NCBI GenBank assembly: GCA_016714645.1
Contig: JADKCI010000001.1
Coordinates: forward strand, 496,001-560,000
Length of the DNA stretch: 64,000 bases
Direction of reading: 5' to 3'
Origin: Chromatiaceae bacterium
GTDB lineage: Bacteria > Pseudomonadota > Gammaproteobacteria > Chromatiales > Chromatiaceae
The position numbers and the translations under genes are program-made. Under the pieces are notes generated by a model. It made no database searches, was not told the origin of the DNA, and saw nothing but the letters and a program-made list of their open reading frames with translations. Below are positions 9,366-19,918 of the stretch, piece after piece (position 1 is the stretch's first letter; every line of letters begins with the position of its first letter).

Positions 9366-11198
9366 CTACTCGACCGTCACGGACTTGGCCAGATTGCGTG
9401 GCTGATCCACGTCCGTGCCCTTCAGGACGGCGACATGATAGGCCAGGAGCTGGAGGGGAATGGTGAAGAGGATGGGGGCGATCAGCCCATCCACGTGGGG
9501 CACGGGGATGATGGTGACCCCGGGTTGAGATGCCATGGCCAGACGCTCGTCCGCGAAGACGTAGAGCTGGCCGCCCCGGGCGCGGACCTCCTCCAGATTG
9601 GAACGGAGCTTTTCCAGCAGGCCGTTGTTGGGCGCGACGGCGATGACGGGCATGGCGTCGTCGATCAGGGCGAGGGGGCCGTGCTTGAGTTCGCCGGCGG
9701 GATAGGCCTCGGCGTGGATGTAGGAGATTTCCTTGAGCTTGAGGGCGCCCTCCCGGGCGATGGGGTATTGGTCGCCGCGGCCTAGGAAGAGGGCGTGATG
9801 TTTGTCCGCGAACTGCTCGGCAATGAGGGCCACGCGGGCGTCCAGGGTCAGAAAGTCGCGGGCCCGGCTGGGCAGGGAGCGCAGGGATGCGGTCAGCTCG
9901 GCCTCGGTGGTGTCGATGAGGCCGGCGTAGCGGCCGAGTGCCGCCGTTAAGAGGAGCAGGGCGGTCAGTTGAGTGGTGAAGGCCTTGGTCGAGGCGACGC
10001 CGATCTCGGGTCCGGCGTGGGTGAGCAGGATGAGGTCGGACTCCCGCACCAGGGAGCTTTCGGGGACGTTGCAGATCGTCAGGGTCGCGGTGTAGCCCAG
10101 GCGCTTGGCCAGCCGCAGCGCGGCCAGGGTATCGGCGGTCTCCCCGGATTGGGAGATGGCGACGAAGAGGGCCTGATCCGGTGCCGGGTGGCGGCGATAG
10201 CGGTATTCACTCGCCACCTCGACCTGGCAGCTAATGGGGGTGGCCGATTCGATCCAGTGTCGCGCCACCAGGCCGGCATGGTAGCTGGTACCGCAGGCGA
10301 CGATCTGGACCGCGCGGATGGTCTTGAAAATGTCCGGGGCCTTCTGACCGAAGGCCTCGGGTAGGACGTGGTCCGCCGACAACCGGCCTTCCAGCATGTC
10401 CGCCAGGGCGCGGGGCTGCTCGAAGATCTCCTTCTGCATGTAGTGCCGGTACTCACCACGCTTGACGGCATCGGCGGAGAGGGCGGATTCCCGGACCGGC
10501 CGGGTCACCGGCTGGCCGTCCCGGTCGAACACCCGCACCTTATCCCGGCTGATCTCGGCCAGGTCCCCTTCCTCCAGGAAGATGAAGCGTTGGGTGACCG
10601 GCAGGAGGGCGAAGACGTCCGAGGCAATGAAATTCTCGCCGAAGCCCAGGCCGATGACCAGGGGGCTGCCCTGGCGGGCGGCGATCAGGTGGTCCGCGTC
10701 CTGGGAGTCGATGACCCCCAGGGCATAGGCCCCCTCCAGGATGGCTACCGTGGCGCGCACCGCTTCCAGCAGGGACTTGCCGCTGGTCAGTTGGTCGTAG
10801 ATGGCGTGGGCGATGACCTCGGAGTCCGTTTCGGAGGTGAAGACGTGGCCATTGGCCTCCTGGGCCTGACGGAGGAGTCCGTGGTTCTCGATGATGCCGT
10901 TATGCACCAGGGCGCAGCGGTCACGACAGACATGGGGGTGGGCGTTGCGCTCCGCCGGCTCGCCGTGGGTGGCCCAGCGGGTGTGTGCGATGCCGAGTTT
11001 ACCCGGCAGGGGCTGCTGGTCCATGGCCTCGGCCAGTCGCTGGACCTTGCCTAGGGCGCGGATACGGCCCAGTTGGCCAGGCGCAGCCAGGACCGCCATG
11101 CCGGCGGAGTCGTAGCCCCGATATTCCAGCCGGCGCAGCCCCTCCAGGAGAATCGCCGATACGTCCCGCTGAGCAATGCCGCCAACTATGCCGCACAT
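9366..11198 (-). CDS. glmS: Glutamine--fructose-6-phosphate aminotransferase (isomerizing)
   Basis: Makes glucosamine-6-phosphate from fructose-6-phosphate and glutamine, the entry step to UDP-GlcNAc for peptidoglycan and lipopolysaccharide. 610 residues, the normal length. The start is fixed by MCGIVGG, since Cys becomes the N-terminal nucleophile of the glutaminase domain; this discards 18 codons of open frame upstream. Glutaminase domain about 1-240 (HTRWATHGEP), then two SIS sugar-isomerase domains (GTSYHAGLVARHW, SQSGETADT, LGRGDQYPIAREGALKLKEISYIHAEAY) and the usual C-terminus with KSVTVE. glmU lies 23 bases upstream on the same strand, so the two UDP-GlcNAc genes are co-transcribed. 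Confidence 0.97.
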   Translation of the reverse strand: MCGIVGGIAQRDVSAILLEGLRRLEYRGYDSAGMAVLAAPGQLGRIRALGKVQRLAEAMDQQPLPGKLGIAHTRWATHGEPAERNAHPHVCRDRCALVHNGIIENHGLLRQAQEANGHVFTSETDSEVIAHAIYDQLTSGKSLLEAVRATVAILEGAYALGVIDSQDADHLIAARQGSPLVIGLGFGENFIASDVFALLPVTQRFIFLEEGDLAEISRDKVRVFDRDGQPVTRPVRESALSADAVKRGEYRHYMQKEIFEQPRALADMLEGRLSADHVLPEAFGQKAPDIFKTIRAVQIVACGTSYHAGLVARHWIESATPISCQVEVASEYRYRRHPAPDQALFVAISQSGETADTLAALRLAKRLGYTATLTICNVPESSLVRESDLILLTHAGPEIGVASTKAFTTQLTALLLLTAALGRYAGLIDTTEAELTASLRSLPSRARDFLTLDARVALIAEQFADKHHALFLGRGDQYPIAREGALKLKEISYIHAEAYPAGELKHGPLALIDDAMPVIAVAPNNGLLEKLRSNLEEVRARGGQLYVFADERLAMASQPGVTIIPVPHVDGLIAPILFTIPLQLLAYHVAVLKGTDVDQPRNLAKSVTVE

Positions 11199-11221
11199 GA
11201 ATAGTTTCCTCTTGTCCCAGG

Positions 11222-12589
11222 CTATTTGGGTTTCTTGACGGGCCGGGTCCAATGGTCGATGGTTTTTTGCGGGGCCCGCGTCAGGGTGAGTTTGTCCGCC
11301 GGAGCATCACGACCGATGACGGAGCCCGCGCCGATGGTGGCGCCCGCGCCTACCCTCACCGGGGCCACCAAGGCGGTATTGGAGCCGATGAAGGCCCCCT
11401 CCCCGATCTGGGTCAGGTGTTTATTGACCCCGTCGTAATTGCAGGTGATGGTCCCCGCGCCGATATTGACGTTACCGCCAATGCGGGCGTCACCGATGTA
11501 GGTGAGATGGCTGACCTTGGTGCCAGGGCCGATCGTGGCCTTTTTGATCTCCACGAAGTTGCCGATGTGGGCACCGTCCGCGATGTCCGCCTGGGGTCTC
11601 AGGCGGGCGAAGGGTCCAATCTGGGTATCTTGCCCCGCCCTAGCGTTCTCGATGACCGAATTGGCCAGGACCCGGCTATTGGCGCCGATGGTGCAATTCT
11701 TGAGGAGGCAGTTGGGGCCTATGCTGACGCCATCGCCCAGTTCTACCTCTCCCTCGAACAGGCAGTTGATGTCGATGGTGACATCGCGGCCGGCCCGCAG
11801 GTGACCCCGCACGTCGAAGCGCTGGGGATCAAGGAGGGTCACCCCTTCGCGCATGAGGTCCTCGGCGATGAGGCGCTGATAGCGCCGCTCCAGGTCCGCG
11901 AGTTGCAGGCGGTCGTTGATTCCCAGGATCTCTTCCTCCCTGTCGGCCTGGCAGGTGGCGATTGTCTCGCCATCGCCCGTTGCCAGGGCGACGATATCCG
12001 TCAGGTAATACTCGCCCTGGGCATTGTGGTTATCCAGTCGCGACAGCCAATTGTCCAACTTGGCGCGATCGGCAACCAGAAAGCCGGTATTGATTTCCTG
12101 GATGGTTAGTTCGGCCTCGCTGGCGTCCCTGGCCTCGATAATGCCCATCACCTGCCCGTTAGGCCCGCGCAGGATGCGGCCGTAGCCTGATGGATTGTCG
12201 AGGGTGGCCGTCAGGATGCCCAGGGGCGCGGTCGCGGCCGTGGCGAGGAGTGTCTGTAGCGTTTCGGTCTGAATCAGGGGGATATCGCCGTAGAGTACCA
12301 GGATGCGCTCCATATCTTGCAGCTTGGGCATGGCCTGGATCAGGGCGTGCCCCGTGCCTTTTCGTTCCAATTGCGTGACCCACTCGCAATCCATCCCCGC
12401 CAGGGCTGAGCTGACCTGTCCGTCGCCATGGCCTTCCACGACACAGATGCGCGCGGCGCCCAGTTCCATGGCTTTCTCGAGGACATGGCGCAACAGGGGT
12501 CTACCCGCCAGGGAATGCAGCACCTTGGGCAGGCTGGACTTCATGCGGGTGCCTTGCCCGGCGGCGAGGATGGCGATACCCAGCTTCAT
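11222..12589 (-). CDS. glmU: Bifunctional UDP-N-acetylglucosamine pyrophosphorylase / glucosamine-1-phosphate N-acetyltransferase
   Basis: Acetylates glucosamine-1-phosphate and couples it to UTP to give UDP-GlcNAc. 455 residues. N-terminal nucleotidyltransferase domain with LAAGQGTRMKSSLPKVLH right after the start and YGDIPL near residue 100; C-terminal left-handed beta-helix with hexapeptide repeats (IGNFVEIKKATIGPGTKVSHLTYIG is read as one stretch of repeats; GAGTITCNYDGVNKH is diagnostic of GlmU). The start at 12589 gives the canonical N-terminus; the frame is open 35 codons further up but without homology. It follows the FKBP gene by 13 bases and precedes glmS. Confidence 0.97.
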   Translation of the reverse strand: MKLGIAILAAGQGTRMKSSLPKVLHSLAGRPLLRHVLEKAMELGAARICVVEGHGDGQVSSALAGMDCEWVTQLERKGTGHALIQAMPKLQDMERILVLYGDIPLIQTETLQTLLATAATAPLGILTATLDNPSGYGRILRGPNGQVMGIIEARDASEAELTIQEINTGFLVADRAKLDNWLSRLDNHNAQGEYYLTDIVALATGDGETIATCQADREEEILGINDRLQLADLERRYQRLIAEDLMREGVTLLDPQRFDVRGHLRAGRDVTIDINCLFEGEVELGDGVSIGPNCLLKNCTIGANSRVLANSVIENARAGQDTQIGPFARLRPQADIADGAHIGNFVEIKKATIGPGTKVSHLTYIGDARIGGNVNIGAGTITCNYDGVNKHLTQIGEGAFIGSNTALVAPVRVGAGATIGAGSVIGRDAPADKLTLTRAPQKTIDHWTRPVKKPK

Positions 12590-12602
12590 TTCGGCATTTC
12601 TC

Positions 12603-13097
12603 TCATCTGTGCAGCGCGCCGGGGATGGCACAGGACGGGCCATCGTTCGCCATATCCTCGCGGGTCGCCTCGCGCACCTCGTGGATGCGGACATGAACCC
12701 GCAGACGCTTGCCGGCCAGGGGGTGGTTCCCGTCCACGGTCAGTCGCCCATTCTCGATGCGGGTGACATAGAAACTCTTGACCTCGCCGGCCTCGTTCTG
12801 CATTTGCACCTCGGCCCCGATTTGACGGAACTGGGGTGGTACGTTGTTGATATCATCGGTAAAGGTTAAGTCCGCGTCATGCCGGCCAAACCCCGCATCG
12901 GGGGCCAGATCAAAATCGATTTCGTCACCCGCCGCCTTGCCCCGGATGGCAGCGTCCATGCCGCCGATCAGTTCCTGTGCCCCGCCGAGGACGAAACCTA
13001 CCGGCAGGTCGCTGTGCTCCAGAACCGTGCCCTGATCATCCTGGATGCTATAGGTGAGGCTGACGTACTTTCCATCTTGGATAAGTTCGGCCGTCAT
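12603..13097 (-). CDS. FKBP-type peptidyl-prolyl cis-trans isomerase, SlyD-like
   Basis: A cytoplasmic prolyl isomerase and folding helper of 164 residues. FKBP core split by an inserted flap as in SlyD: GKYVSLTYSIQDDQGTVLEHS, FVLGGAQELIGGMDAAIRGKAAGDE, PDAGFGRHD, and the closing strand with DGNHPLAGKRLRVHVRI, which is very typical of SlyD-like proteins. It lacks the His/Cys-rich metal-binding tail of E. coli SlyD, so the symbol is left open. It sits between the atp operon and glmU; a hairpin separates it from atpC. Confidence 0.9.
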   Translation of the reverse strand: MTAELIQDGKYVSLTYSIQDDQGTVLEHSDLPVGFVLGGAQELIGGMDAAIRGKAAGDEIDFDLAPDAGFGRHDADLTFTDDINNVPPQFRQIGAEVQMQNEAGEVKSFYVTRIENGRLTVDGNHPLAGKRLRVHVRIHEVREATREDMANDGPSCAIPGALHR

Positions 13098-13158
13098 GCG
13101 AGTTTAAACCTCATTATGGCGTTGCGAGGAAGTCAAAGGAATACCCTGAAATACGCAA

Positions 13159-13175
13159 CCCCCGCTGGGCGGGGG
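13159..13175 (-). terminator. Candidate terminator of the atp operon
   Basis: CCCCCGC-TGG-GCGGGGG gives a 7-bp all-GC stem with a 3-base loop, 30 bases past the atpC stop. On the minus strand it is followed by TTGCGTATTTC, only mildly T-rich, so termination may be partial. Confidence 0.55.
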
Positions 13176-13205
13176 CTGTGGTATGTGGCGACGAGGGGGC
13201 GGTTC

Positions 13206-13631
13206 CTAGCTGACTTTGGTCTTGCGTAGTCTCTCAATGGCCCGTAACTGCGCCACCGCCTCCGCCAGTTCAGCCTGGGCCTTGGCATATTGAAATTCGG
13301 CTGCCTTCCCTGCCAGGGCGTCCTCGGCGCGGCGCTTGGCATCCGCAGCGGCCGCCTCATCCAGATCGCGCGCGCGAATGGCCGTGTCGGCCAGCACGGT
13401 CACGACATGGGGCTGCACCTCCAGCATGCCGCCGGAGACAAAGAAGTGCTCCGTCTCGCCATCCATTTTTTGAACCCGGACTTCGCCGGGCCTGAGCCGG
13501 GTAATGAGGGCCGTGTGGCGCGGCGCTATGCCTAGCTCACCCATCTCGCCGGGCGCGAATACCATGGTCGCCAGACCGGAATGAATAGCCCGCTCCGCGC
13601 TGACGATATCTACATGAATTGTCATTGCCAT
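13206..13631 (-). CDS. atpC: ATP synthase F1 epsilon subunit
   Basis: Central-stalk subunit that links c-ring rotation to F1 and inhibits ATP hydrolysis. 141 residues: N-terminal beta-sandwich (HVDIVSAERAIHSGLATMV, GELGIAPRHTALIT) and C-terminal helical hairpin rich in Ala/Glu/Arg. The ATG at 13631 has AGGGG about 7 bases upstream; a second in-frame ATG lies two codons later. It is the last gene of the atp operon, 17 bases after atpD, and is followed by a hairpin. Confidence 0.96.
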   Translation of the reverse strand: MAMTIHVDIVSAERAIHSGLATMVFAPGEMGELGIAPRHTALITRLRPGEVRVQKMDGETEHFFVSGGMLEVQPHVVTVLADTAIRARDLDEAAAADAKRRAEDALAGKAAEFQYAKAQAELAEAVAQLRAIERLRKTKVS

Positions 13632-13648
13632 GGGAATGCCCCTGATGA

Positions 13649-15025
13649 TTAAGCGTTGCCGCCCTTGGCCGCCGCTTCTTCGATACCGCCGACCATATAG
13701 AAGGCCTGCTCCGGCAGGTGGTCATAGTCGCCATTGGCGATGGCCTTGAAGCCGTTGATGGTGTCCTTGAGGGATACGTACTTCCCTGGCGAGCCGGTGA
13801 AGACCTCGGCAACGAAGAAGGGTTGGGACAGGAACCGCTGCATTTTGCGGGCCCGGGCCACTGTCAGTTTGTCCTCCTCGGACAGTTCATCCATGCCCAG
13901 GATGGCGATGATGTCCTTGAGTTCCTTGTACCTTTGCAGGGTGCCCTGGACCATGCGCGCCACCGAGTAGTGCTCCACACCAACCACGTGGGGATCAAGA
14001 ATACGGCTCGTGGAGTCCAGCGGGTCCACGGCGGGGTAGATGCCCAGTTCGGCGATCTGACGGGACAGCACCAGGGTTGCGTCCAGGTGGGCAAAGGTGG
14101 TGGCCGGCGATGGGTCGGTGAGATCGTCCGCGGGTACGTACACCGCCTGGAAGGAGGTGATGGAGCCGGTACGGGTGGAGGTGATCCGCTCCTGCAGAGC
14201 ACCCATTTCCGAGGCGAGGGTGGGTTGGTAACCTACCGCCGAGGGCATGCGGCCTAGTAGGGCGGACACCTCGGTCCCGGCCAGGGTATAGCGGTAGATG
14301 TTATCCACGAACAGGAGGACGTCACGGCCTTCGTCACGGAAATACTCCGCCATGGTCAGACCGGTCAGGGCCACGCGCAACCGGTTGCCCGGTGGTTCAT
14401 TCATCTGACCATAGACCAGGGAGACCTTGTCGAGCACGCCACCGTCGGTCATCTCGTGGTAGAAGTCGTTGCCCTCGCGGGTGCGTTCACCGACTCCCGC
14501 GAATACCGAAAAGCCCGAGTGCTCAACGGCGATGTTGCGAATCAGTTCCATCAGCGTCACGGTCTTGCCCACGCCAGCGCCGCCGAAGAGGCCGATCTTG
14601 CCGCCCTTGGCGATGGGCATGATGAGGTCGATAACCTTGATTCCGGTCTCGAGGATTTCGGTCGAGGTCGCCTGATCCTCGAAGGAAGGGGCATGGCGAT
14701 GAATGGACCAGCGCGCCTCGGACTCCACGGGACCCTTGTCGTCGATTGGCCGGCCCAGGACATCCATGATACGGCCCAGGGTCGCCTTACCAACCGGTAC
14801 CTGGATGGGCTCATGGGTATTGCTGACGGCGACCCCCCGCTGGAGACCGTCGGTCGTACCCATGGCAATGGCACGGACCACGCCGTCGCCAAGCTGTTGC
14901 TGAACCTCCAGGGTCAGTCCGACGGCATCGACCATTAGGGCGTCATAGATCTTGGGCATTTCGCCGCGTGGGAACTGCACGTCAACCACGGCGCCGATGA
15001 TCTCCACCACGTTACCGGAACTCAT
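13649..15025 (-). CDS. atpD: ATP synthase F1 beta subunit (catalytic)
   Basis: Catalytic subunit making ATP at the alpha/beta interface. 458 residues with Walker A GGAGVGKTVTLMELI near residue 148, the catalytic Glu region GVGERTREGNDFY, Walker B DVLLFVDNIYRYT, and ALLGRMPSAVGYQPTL. Full length, with the usual C-terminus. It lies between atpG (85-base gap) and atpC. Walker A and the catalytic region are intact, so it should be active. Confidence 0.98.
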   Translation of the reverse strand: MSSGNVVEIIGAVVDVQFPRGEMPKIYDALMVDAVGLTLEVQQQLGDGVVRAIAMGTTDGLQRGVAVSNTHEPIQVPVGKATLGRIMDVLGRPIDDKGPVESEARWSIHRHAPSFEDQATSTEILETGIKVIDLIMPIAKGGKIGLFGGAGVGKTVTLMELIRNIAVEHSGFSVFAGVGERTREGNDFYHEMTDGGVLDKVSLVYGQMNEPPGNRLRVALTGLTMAEYFRDEGRDVLLFVDNIYRYTLAGTEVSALLGRMPSAVGYQPTLASEMGALQERITSTRTGSITSFQAVYVPADDLTDPSPATTFAHLDATLVLSRQIAELGIYPAVDPLDSTSRILDPHVVGVEHYSVARMVQGTLQRYKELKDIIAILGMDELSEEDKLTVARARKMQRFLSQPFFVAEVFTGSPGKYVSLKDTINGFKAIANGDYDHLPEQAFYMVGGIEEAAAKGGNA

Positions 15026-15110
15026 ATCTGTTTCCTCGTTCTCGCCTGTCGGCGGTTGGATGCAAGTCGATGCGGTTGGGCATCGCGGGATGCCCGAGGG
15101 CGCACAGGGG

Positions 15111-15974
15111 CTAAACCGCCGCCGCGCCGCCCACGATTTCCGATATTTCCTGGGTAATTGCCGCCTGACGGGCCTTGTTGTAAACCAACTGAAGTTCGTT
15201 GATGAGGCTACCCGCGTTATCCGTGGCGGCCCTCATGGCCACCATCCGGGCGGATTGCTCACAGGCCCCGTTCTCAACGACGGCCTGGTAGACCAGCGAC
15301 TCGATATAGCGCGTCAGCAGGGCGTCGAGCACGACCTTTGGCTCGGGCTCGTATATGTAATCCCAGTGGGTCTTGATTCTTTCGATCTTCTCTGCGTGGA
15401 TAGGTACCAGTTGGGCGATCATCGGCTTTTGCGTCATGGTATTGACGAATTCGTTGTATGCCACGTAGATGGCATCGATCTCACCGGCCTCGTAGGCATC
15501 CAGGAGTACCCGCACGGCACCGATCAAGTCCTCGACGTGAGGCTTGTCACCGATGTGGGTCACCTGGGCCATCACCTTGCCGCCAAAGCGACGGAAAAAG
15601 GCTAGTGCCTTGGATCCGATGGTGGCGAAGGCGGTCTCCACTCCCGCCTTGCGCTGGTCTCGGACTTCGATGGCCAATTTGCGGAAAAGATTGGTGTTGA
15701 GGCCACCACACAAGCCACGGTCTGAGGAGATGACGATATAGCCGACCCGCTTCTGTTCCCGGTTCACGGACATATAGCTGTGCCGGTATTCTGGCGAGGC
15801 GTGGCTCAGGTGGGCAATGACCTGGAGCATTTTCAGGGCGTAGGGACGGGAGGCCGTCATGCGTTCCTGGGCCTTGCGCATCTTGGCCCCCGCGACCATT
15901 TGCATGGCCTTGGTGATCTTCTGCGTGCTCTTAATGCTGGCGATCTTGGTTCGGATTTCTTTGGCGCCGGCCAT
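15111..15974 (-). CDS. atpG: ATP synthase F1 gamma subunit
   Basis: Rotor shaft of F1, 287 residues. Starts MAGAKEIRTKIASIKSTQKI, the conserved first helix, followed by TKAMQMVAGAKMRKAQ; ends with the conserved coiled-coil region (ARMVAMRAATDNAGSLINELQ, YNKARQAAITQEISEIVGGA). The inter-helix Rossmann-like domain includes SSDRGLCGGLNTNL. The gap to the upstream atpA is 151 bases, unusually long for this operon, and contains a small hairpin. Confidence 0.97.
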   Translation of the reverse strand: MAGAKEIRTKIASIKSTQKITKAMQMVAGAKMRKAQERMTASRPYALKMLQVIAHLSHASPEYRHSYMSVNREQKRVGYIVISSDRGLCGGLNTNLFRKLAIEVRDQRKAGVETAFATIGSKALAFFRRFGGKVMAQVTHIGDKPHVEDLIGAVRVLLDAYEAGEIDAIYVAYNEFVNTMTQKPMIAQLVPIHAEKIERIKTHWDYIYEPEPKVVLDALLTRYIESLVYQAVVENGACEQSARMVAMRAATDNAGSLINELQLVYNKARQAAITQEISEIVGGAAAV

Positions 15975-16080
15975 GTCTTCTAAGCTCCCATCGTCCGGTC
16001 CGCCGCCGTGGCTGCCTTGTAGGGCAACCCGAGCGAATCACCGACTAAAGGTTGTTGCGTGAGGGCGCCACCTGCGCGCA

Positions 16081-16097
16081 TCCGCCTGGAAGGCGGA
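16081..16097 (-). other. Small hairpin in the atpA-atpG spacer
   Basis: TCCGCC-TGGAA-GGCGGA forms a 6-bp stem in the 151-base spacer between atpA and atpG. It may tune mRNA stability or expression of downstream subunits. The role is inference from position only. Confidence 0.35.
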
Positions 16098-16125
16098 GGG
16101 GAGGCAGCGGATCGCCCAGGGCCTG

Positions 16126-17667
<1,542 letters not shown>

Positions 17668-17679
17668 GTCGGTTTTCCG

Positions 17680-18219
17680 TTAAATTTGCAATTCGCTGGC
17701 CAGCCTTTGGAGTTTGCCGCGCACGGAACCGTCGATGACGAGATCATCGGCGCGGATCTCGACGCCGCCGATAAGGGATGCGTCCTGTTCGACGGTGAGT
17801 TCCACGTCCGCGTTCAACTTGGTCTTGATCGCCATTGTCAAAAAATCTCGCAGATTGGCGTCAAGGGCGTAGGCGGTGCGGATGTGGACCTGGCGCACGC
17901 CTTTATTCCGCGTCTCCAGTTCCTCGAAGACCTTCGCGATCTCTGGTAGCACCGAAAGGCGCTTGTTTTCGGCCAGTACCTTGACCAGATTGCGCGCCTC
18001 AGGCGCCAGGGTCTCGCCGCCCAGATCCAGCAGTATGTCTCGGGGCAAATCTCGCGGGATTTCCGGATTGGCGATTTGCGCCGCCATGTCCGGATCGCCG
18101 GCCAGTGCGCCGAGTAGGTTGAGGGCTTCCGACCAGGCCGGGATCTGTCCAGACTCCTGGGCGCAAGCAAAAGCTGCTTCCGCGTAGGGTCGCGCTATGG
18201 TGGTGATGTCTCCGGCCAT
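17680..18219 (-). CDS. atpH: ATP synthase F1 delta subunit
   Basis: Peripheral-stalk subunit that ties F1 to the b subunits. 179 residues. N-terminal helical domain (TIARPYAEAAFACAQESGQ) and the conserved C-terminal domain with VELTVEQDASLIGGVEIRADDLVIDGSVRGKLQRL, of which SLIGGVEIRADD is the family signature. It lies between atpF (10-base gap) and atpA (12-base gap). Confidence 0.96.
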   Translation of the reverse strand: MAGDITTIARPYAEAAFACAQESGQIPAWSEALNLLGALAGDPDMAAQIANPEIPRDLPRDILLDLGGETLAPEARNLVKVLAENKRLSVLPEIAKVFEELETRNKGVRQVHIRTAYALDANLRDFLTMAIKTKLNADVELTVEQDASLIGGVEIRADDLVIDGSVRGKLQRLASELQI

Positions 18220-18229
18220 GGGTCGCGTC

Positions 18230-18700
18230 CTAGATTTGCCTTGCGAAGGATTCCACCAGGGCCTTGTGAGCGCTGGCGTCGATTTCCTTATCCAGTATCT
18301 TGGCGGCGGCGGCTATCGCCAGATCGGCGACCTTGCCCCGCAGCGCCTCCCGCGCCCGGTTGGTTTCCTGATCGATCTCCGCCTTGGCGGCGGTAATCAG
18401 GCGTTCGCCTTCGGCGCGTGCGCCAACTTTTGCTTCCTCGACAATCTCGGCGGCGCGCTTCTGCGCCTGGGCGACAATGTCACCGGCCTGGTTTTTGGCC
18501 TCGATCATCAACTCCTTGGCCCGTTGCTGACCGAGTTGCTGATCTTGATGACCACGCTCCGCGGCGGCCAGGCCCTCGGCGATTTTACTCTTGCGCTCCG
18601 CCAAGGCGCCCACGATGGGGGGCCAGACGAACTTCATGCAAAACCAGACGAACACCGCGAAGGAGATCATCTGGAGGAACAGGGTCACATTGATATTCAT
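18230..18700 (-). CDS. atpF: ATP synthase Fo b subunit
   Basis: Peripheral-stalk subunit, 156 residues as in E. coli. One N-terminal membrane helix (about residues 5-25, FLQMISFAVFVWFCMKFVWPP) followed by a long charged coiled coil (GLAAAERGHQDQQLGQQ onward) and the C-terminal part that contacts delta. A single b gene is present, with no b' gene, in keeping with a homodimer stalk. Confidence 0.96.
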   Translation of the reverse strand: MNINVTLFLQMISFAVFVWFCMKFVWPPIVGALAERKSKIAEGLAAAERGHQDQQLGQQRAKELMIEAKNQAGDIVAQAQKRAAEIVEEAKVGARAEGERLITAAKAEIDQETNRAREALRGKVADLAIAAAAKILDKEIDASAHKALVESFARQI

Positions 18701-18756
18701 GCCTTTGCCTCGTGATGGACGAGAAATGTAGGACCGGCGTGGGGCCGGATCCCCAT

Positions 18757-18990
18757 TTAGACGGCAAACATCAAGTAGAGGCCCATGGCGACCGAGATGA
18801 CCGGCAGGGCGTCCGTCAGACCCATAACAATGAAGAACTGAGTACGCAGCACGGGGATCAGCTCGGGTTGACGGGCGGAGCCCTCCAGGAAGCGGCCACC
18901 GAGGATGCCGATACCGATTGCCGCGCCGATGGCGCCCAAGCTGAGCATGAGGCCGGCGGCGATGTAAACCAGGGCTTGCGAGAGTTCCAT
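18757..18990 (-). CDS. atpE: ATP synthase Fo c subunit (proteolipid)
   Basis: Ring-forming proteolipid of 77 residues with two membrane helices joined by the polar loop GSARQPEL. Helix 1 carries the Gly/Ala pattern GAIGAAIGIGILGG; helix 2 has the ion-carrying carboxylate as Asp in VMGLTDALPVI. An Asp at this site and the absence of the Gln/Glu-Ser sodium motif point to proton coupling. It lies between atpB and atpF. Confidence 0.96.
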   Translation of the reverse strand: MELSQALVYIAAGLMLSLGAIGAAIGIGILGGRFLEGSARQPELIPVLRTQFFIVMGLTDALPVISVAMGLYLMFAV

Positions 18991-19038
18991 GATTTTCCCT
19001 CTAGAGGTTGGGTGGGTCTGGGTTGAGAAGGTTTAGCG

Positions 19039-19905
19039 TCAGTGACTTTCTTGGTGGGCCATGTCCAGATAGACGATGGTCAGCACCATGAAGATAAAGG
19101 CCTGCAGCAGGATGATGATGATATGGAAGAGGGCCCAGACAAGCTGAAGAGCCCCTGCGCTGACACTCAATAGGACGCTGTGGCCGTACATGAGTGCGAT
19201 CAGGATGAAAATCATTTCGCCAGCGTAGAGGTTGCCGAAGAGACGCAGGGCAAGCGAGATGGGTTTGGAAATGAGGTTGATGCCCTCCAGCACCAGATTG
19301 GCGGGGATACCCCACTTGCCAAAGGGCTGCAAAGCCAGTTCGCCGACAAACCCGCCGATTCCTTTGATCTTGATGCTGTAATAAATGATCAGGATGAAGA
19401 CCGTCAGAGACATGCCAAAGGTGGCGTTCGGGTCCGTGGTCGGCACAATCCGCAGGTAGGCATGATGGGGATCGCCGCCAAAAAGCCCGACGAGGTGGGC
19501 AAAGGCTTGTGGAACCAGGTCGACGGGCAGCAGGTCCATCAGGTTCATGAAGAAGATCCAGACAAAGATGGTCAGGGCCAGGGGCGCGATCATGGGGTTA
19601 ACCCCGCTGAAAGAGCCCCGCACATTCTCTTCGACGAAATCGATGATCCACTCGGCAAAATTCTGCATGGGTCCCGGGACGCCAGACGTGACATTGTCGG
19701 CGACCTTCTTGAAGAACCAGAGGAAGAGGATCCCTAAACCAACGGCCATAAACAGTGTATCGACATGGATGGCCCAAAAACCCATGGCCGAGGCCTCCTC
19801 GCTGGTTTGGGCGAAGGTCAAGCCACGATCAGGGAGGACCCCGAGGGTGAGATTGGTCAGATGGTGGTGGATATAGCCTTGCGCGGTTAGAGCTTCGGAA
19901 GCCAT
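19039..19905 (-). CDS. atpB: ATP synthase Fo a subunit
   Basis: Stator membrane subunit that forms the proton half-channels. 288 residues with five or six membrane helices. It contains the essential Arg in SKPISLALRLFGNLYAGE near residue 225 and the C-terminal helix with FHIIIILLQAFIFMVLTIVYLDMA, in which the QAFIF motif is conserved. FMNLMDLLPVDL and a His-rich loop are typical of gammaproteobacterial a subunits. Confidence 0.96.
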   Translation of the reverse strand: MASEALTAQGYIHHHLTNLTLGVLPDRGLTFAQTSEEASAMGFWAIHVDTLFMAVGLGILFLWFFKKVADNVTSGVPGPMQNFAEWIIDFVEENVRGSFSGVNPMIAPLALTIFVWIFFMNLMDLLPVDLVPQAFAHLVGLFGGDPHHAYLRIVPTTDPNATFGMSLTVFILIIYYSIKIKGIGGFVGELALQPFGKWGIPANLVLEGINLISKPISLALRLFGNLYAGEMIFILIALMYGHSVLLSVSAGALQLVWALFHIIIILLQAFIFMVLTIVYLDMAHQESH

Positions 19906-19918
19906 CGCCTGTCTCTCT

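Noticed and set aside
8217..9785. 522-codon plus-strand ORF
   Set aside because: Antisense to the hybrid kinase and glmS; composition is His/Gly/Gln-rich low-information shadow without any family.
12879..13229. 116-codon plus-strand ORF spanning the atpC-FKBP gap
   Set aside because: Mostly antisense to the FKBP gene, and its tail crosses the atp terminator hairpin; no ribosome site.
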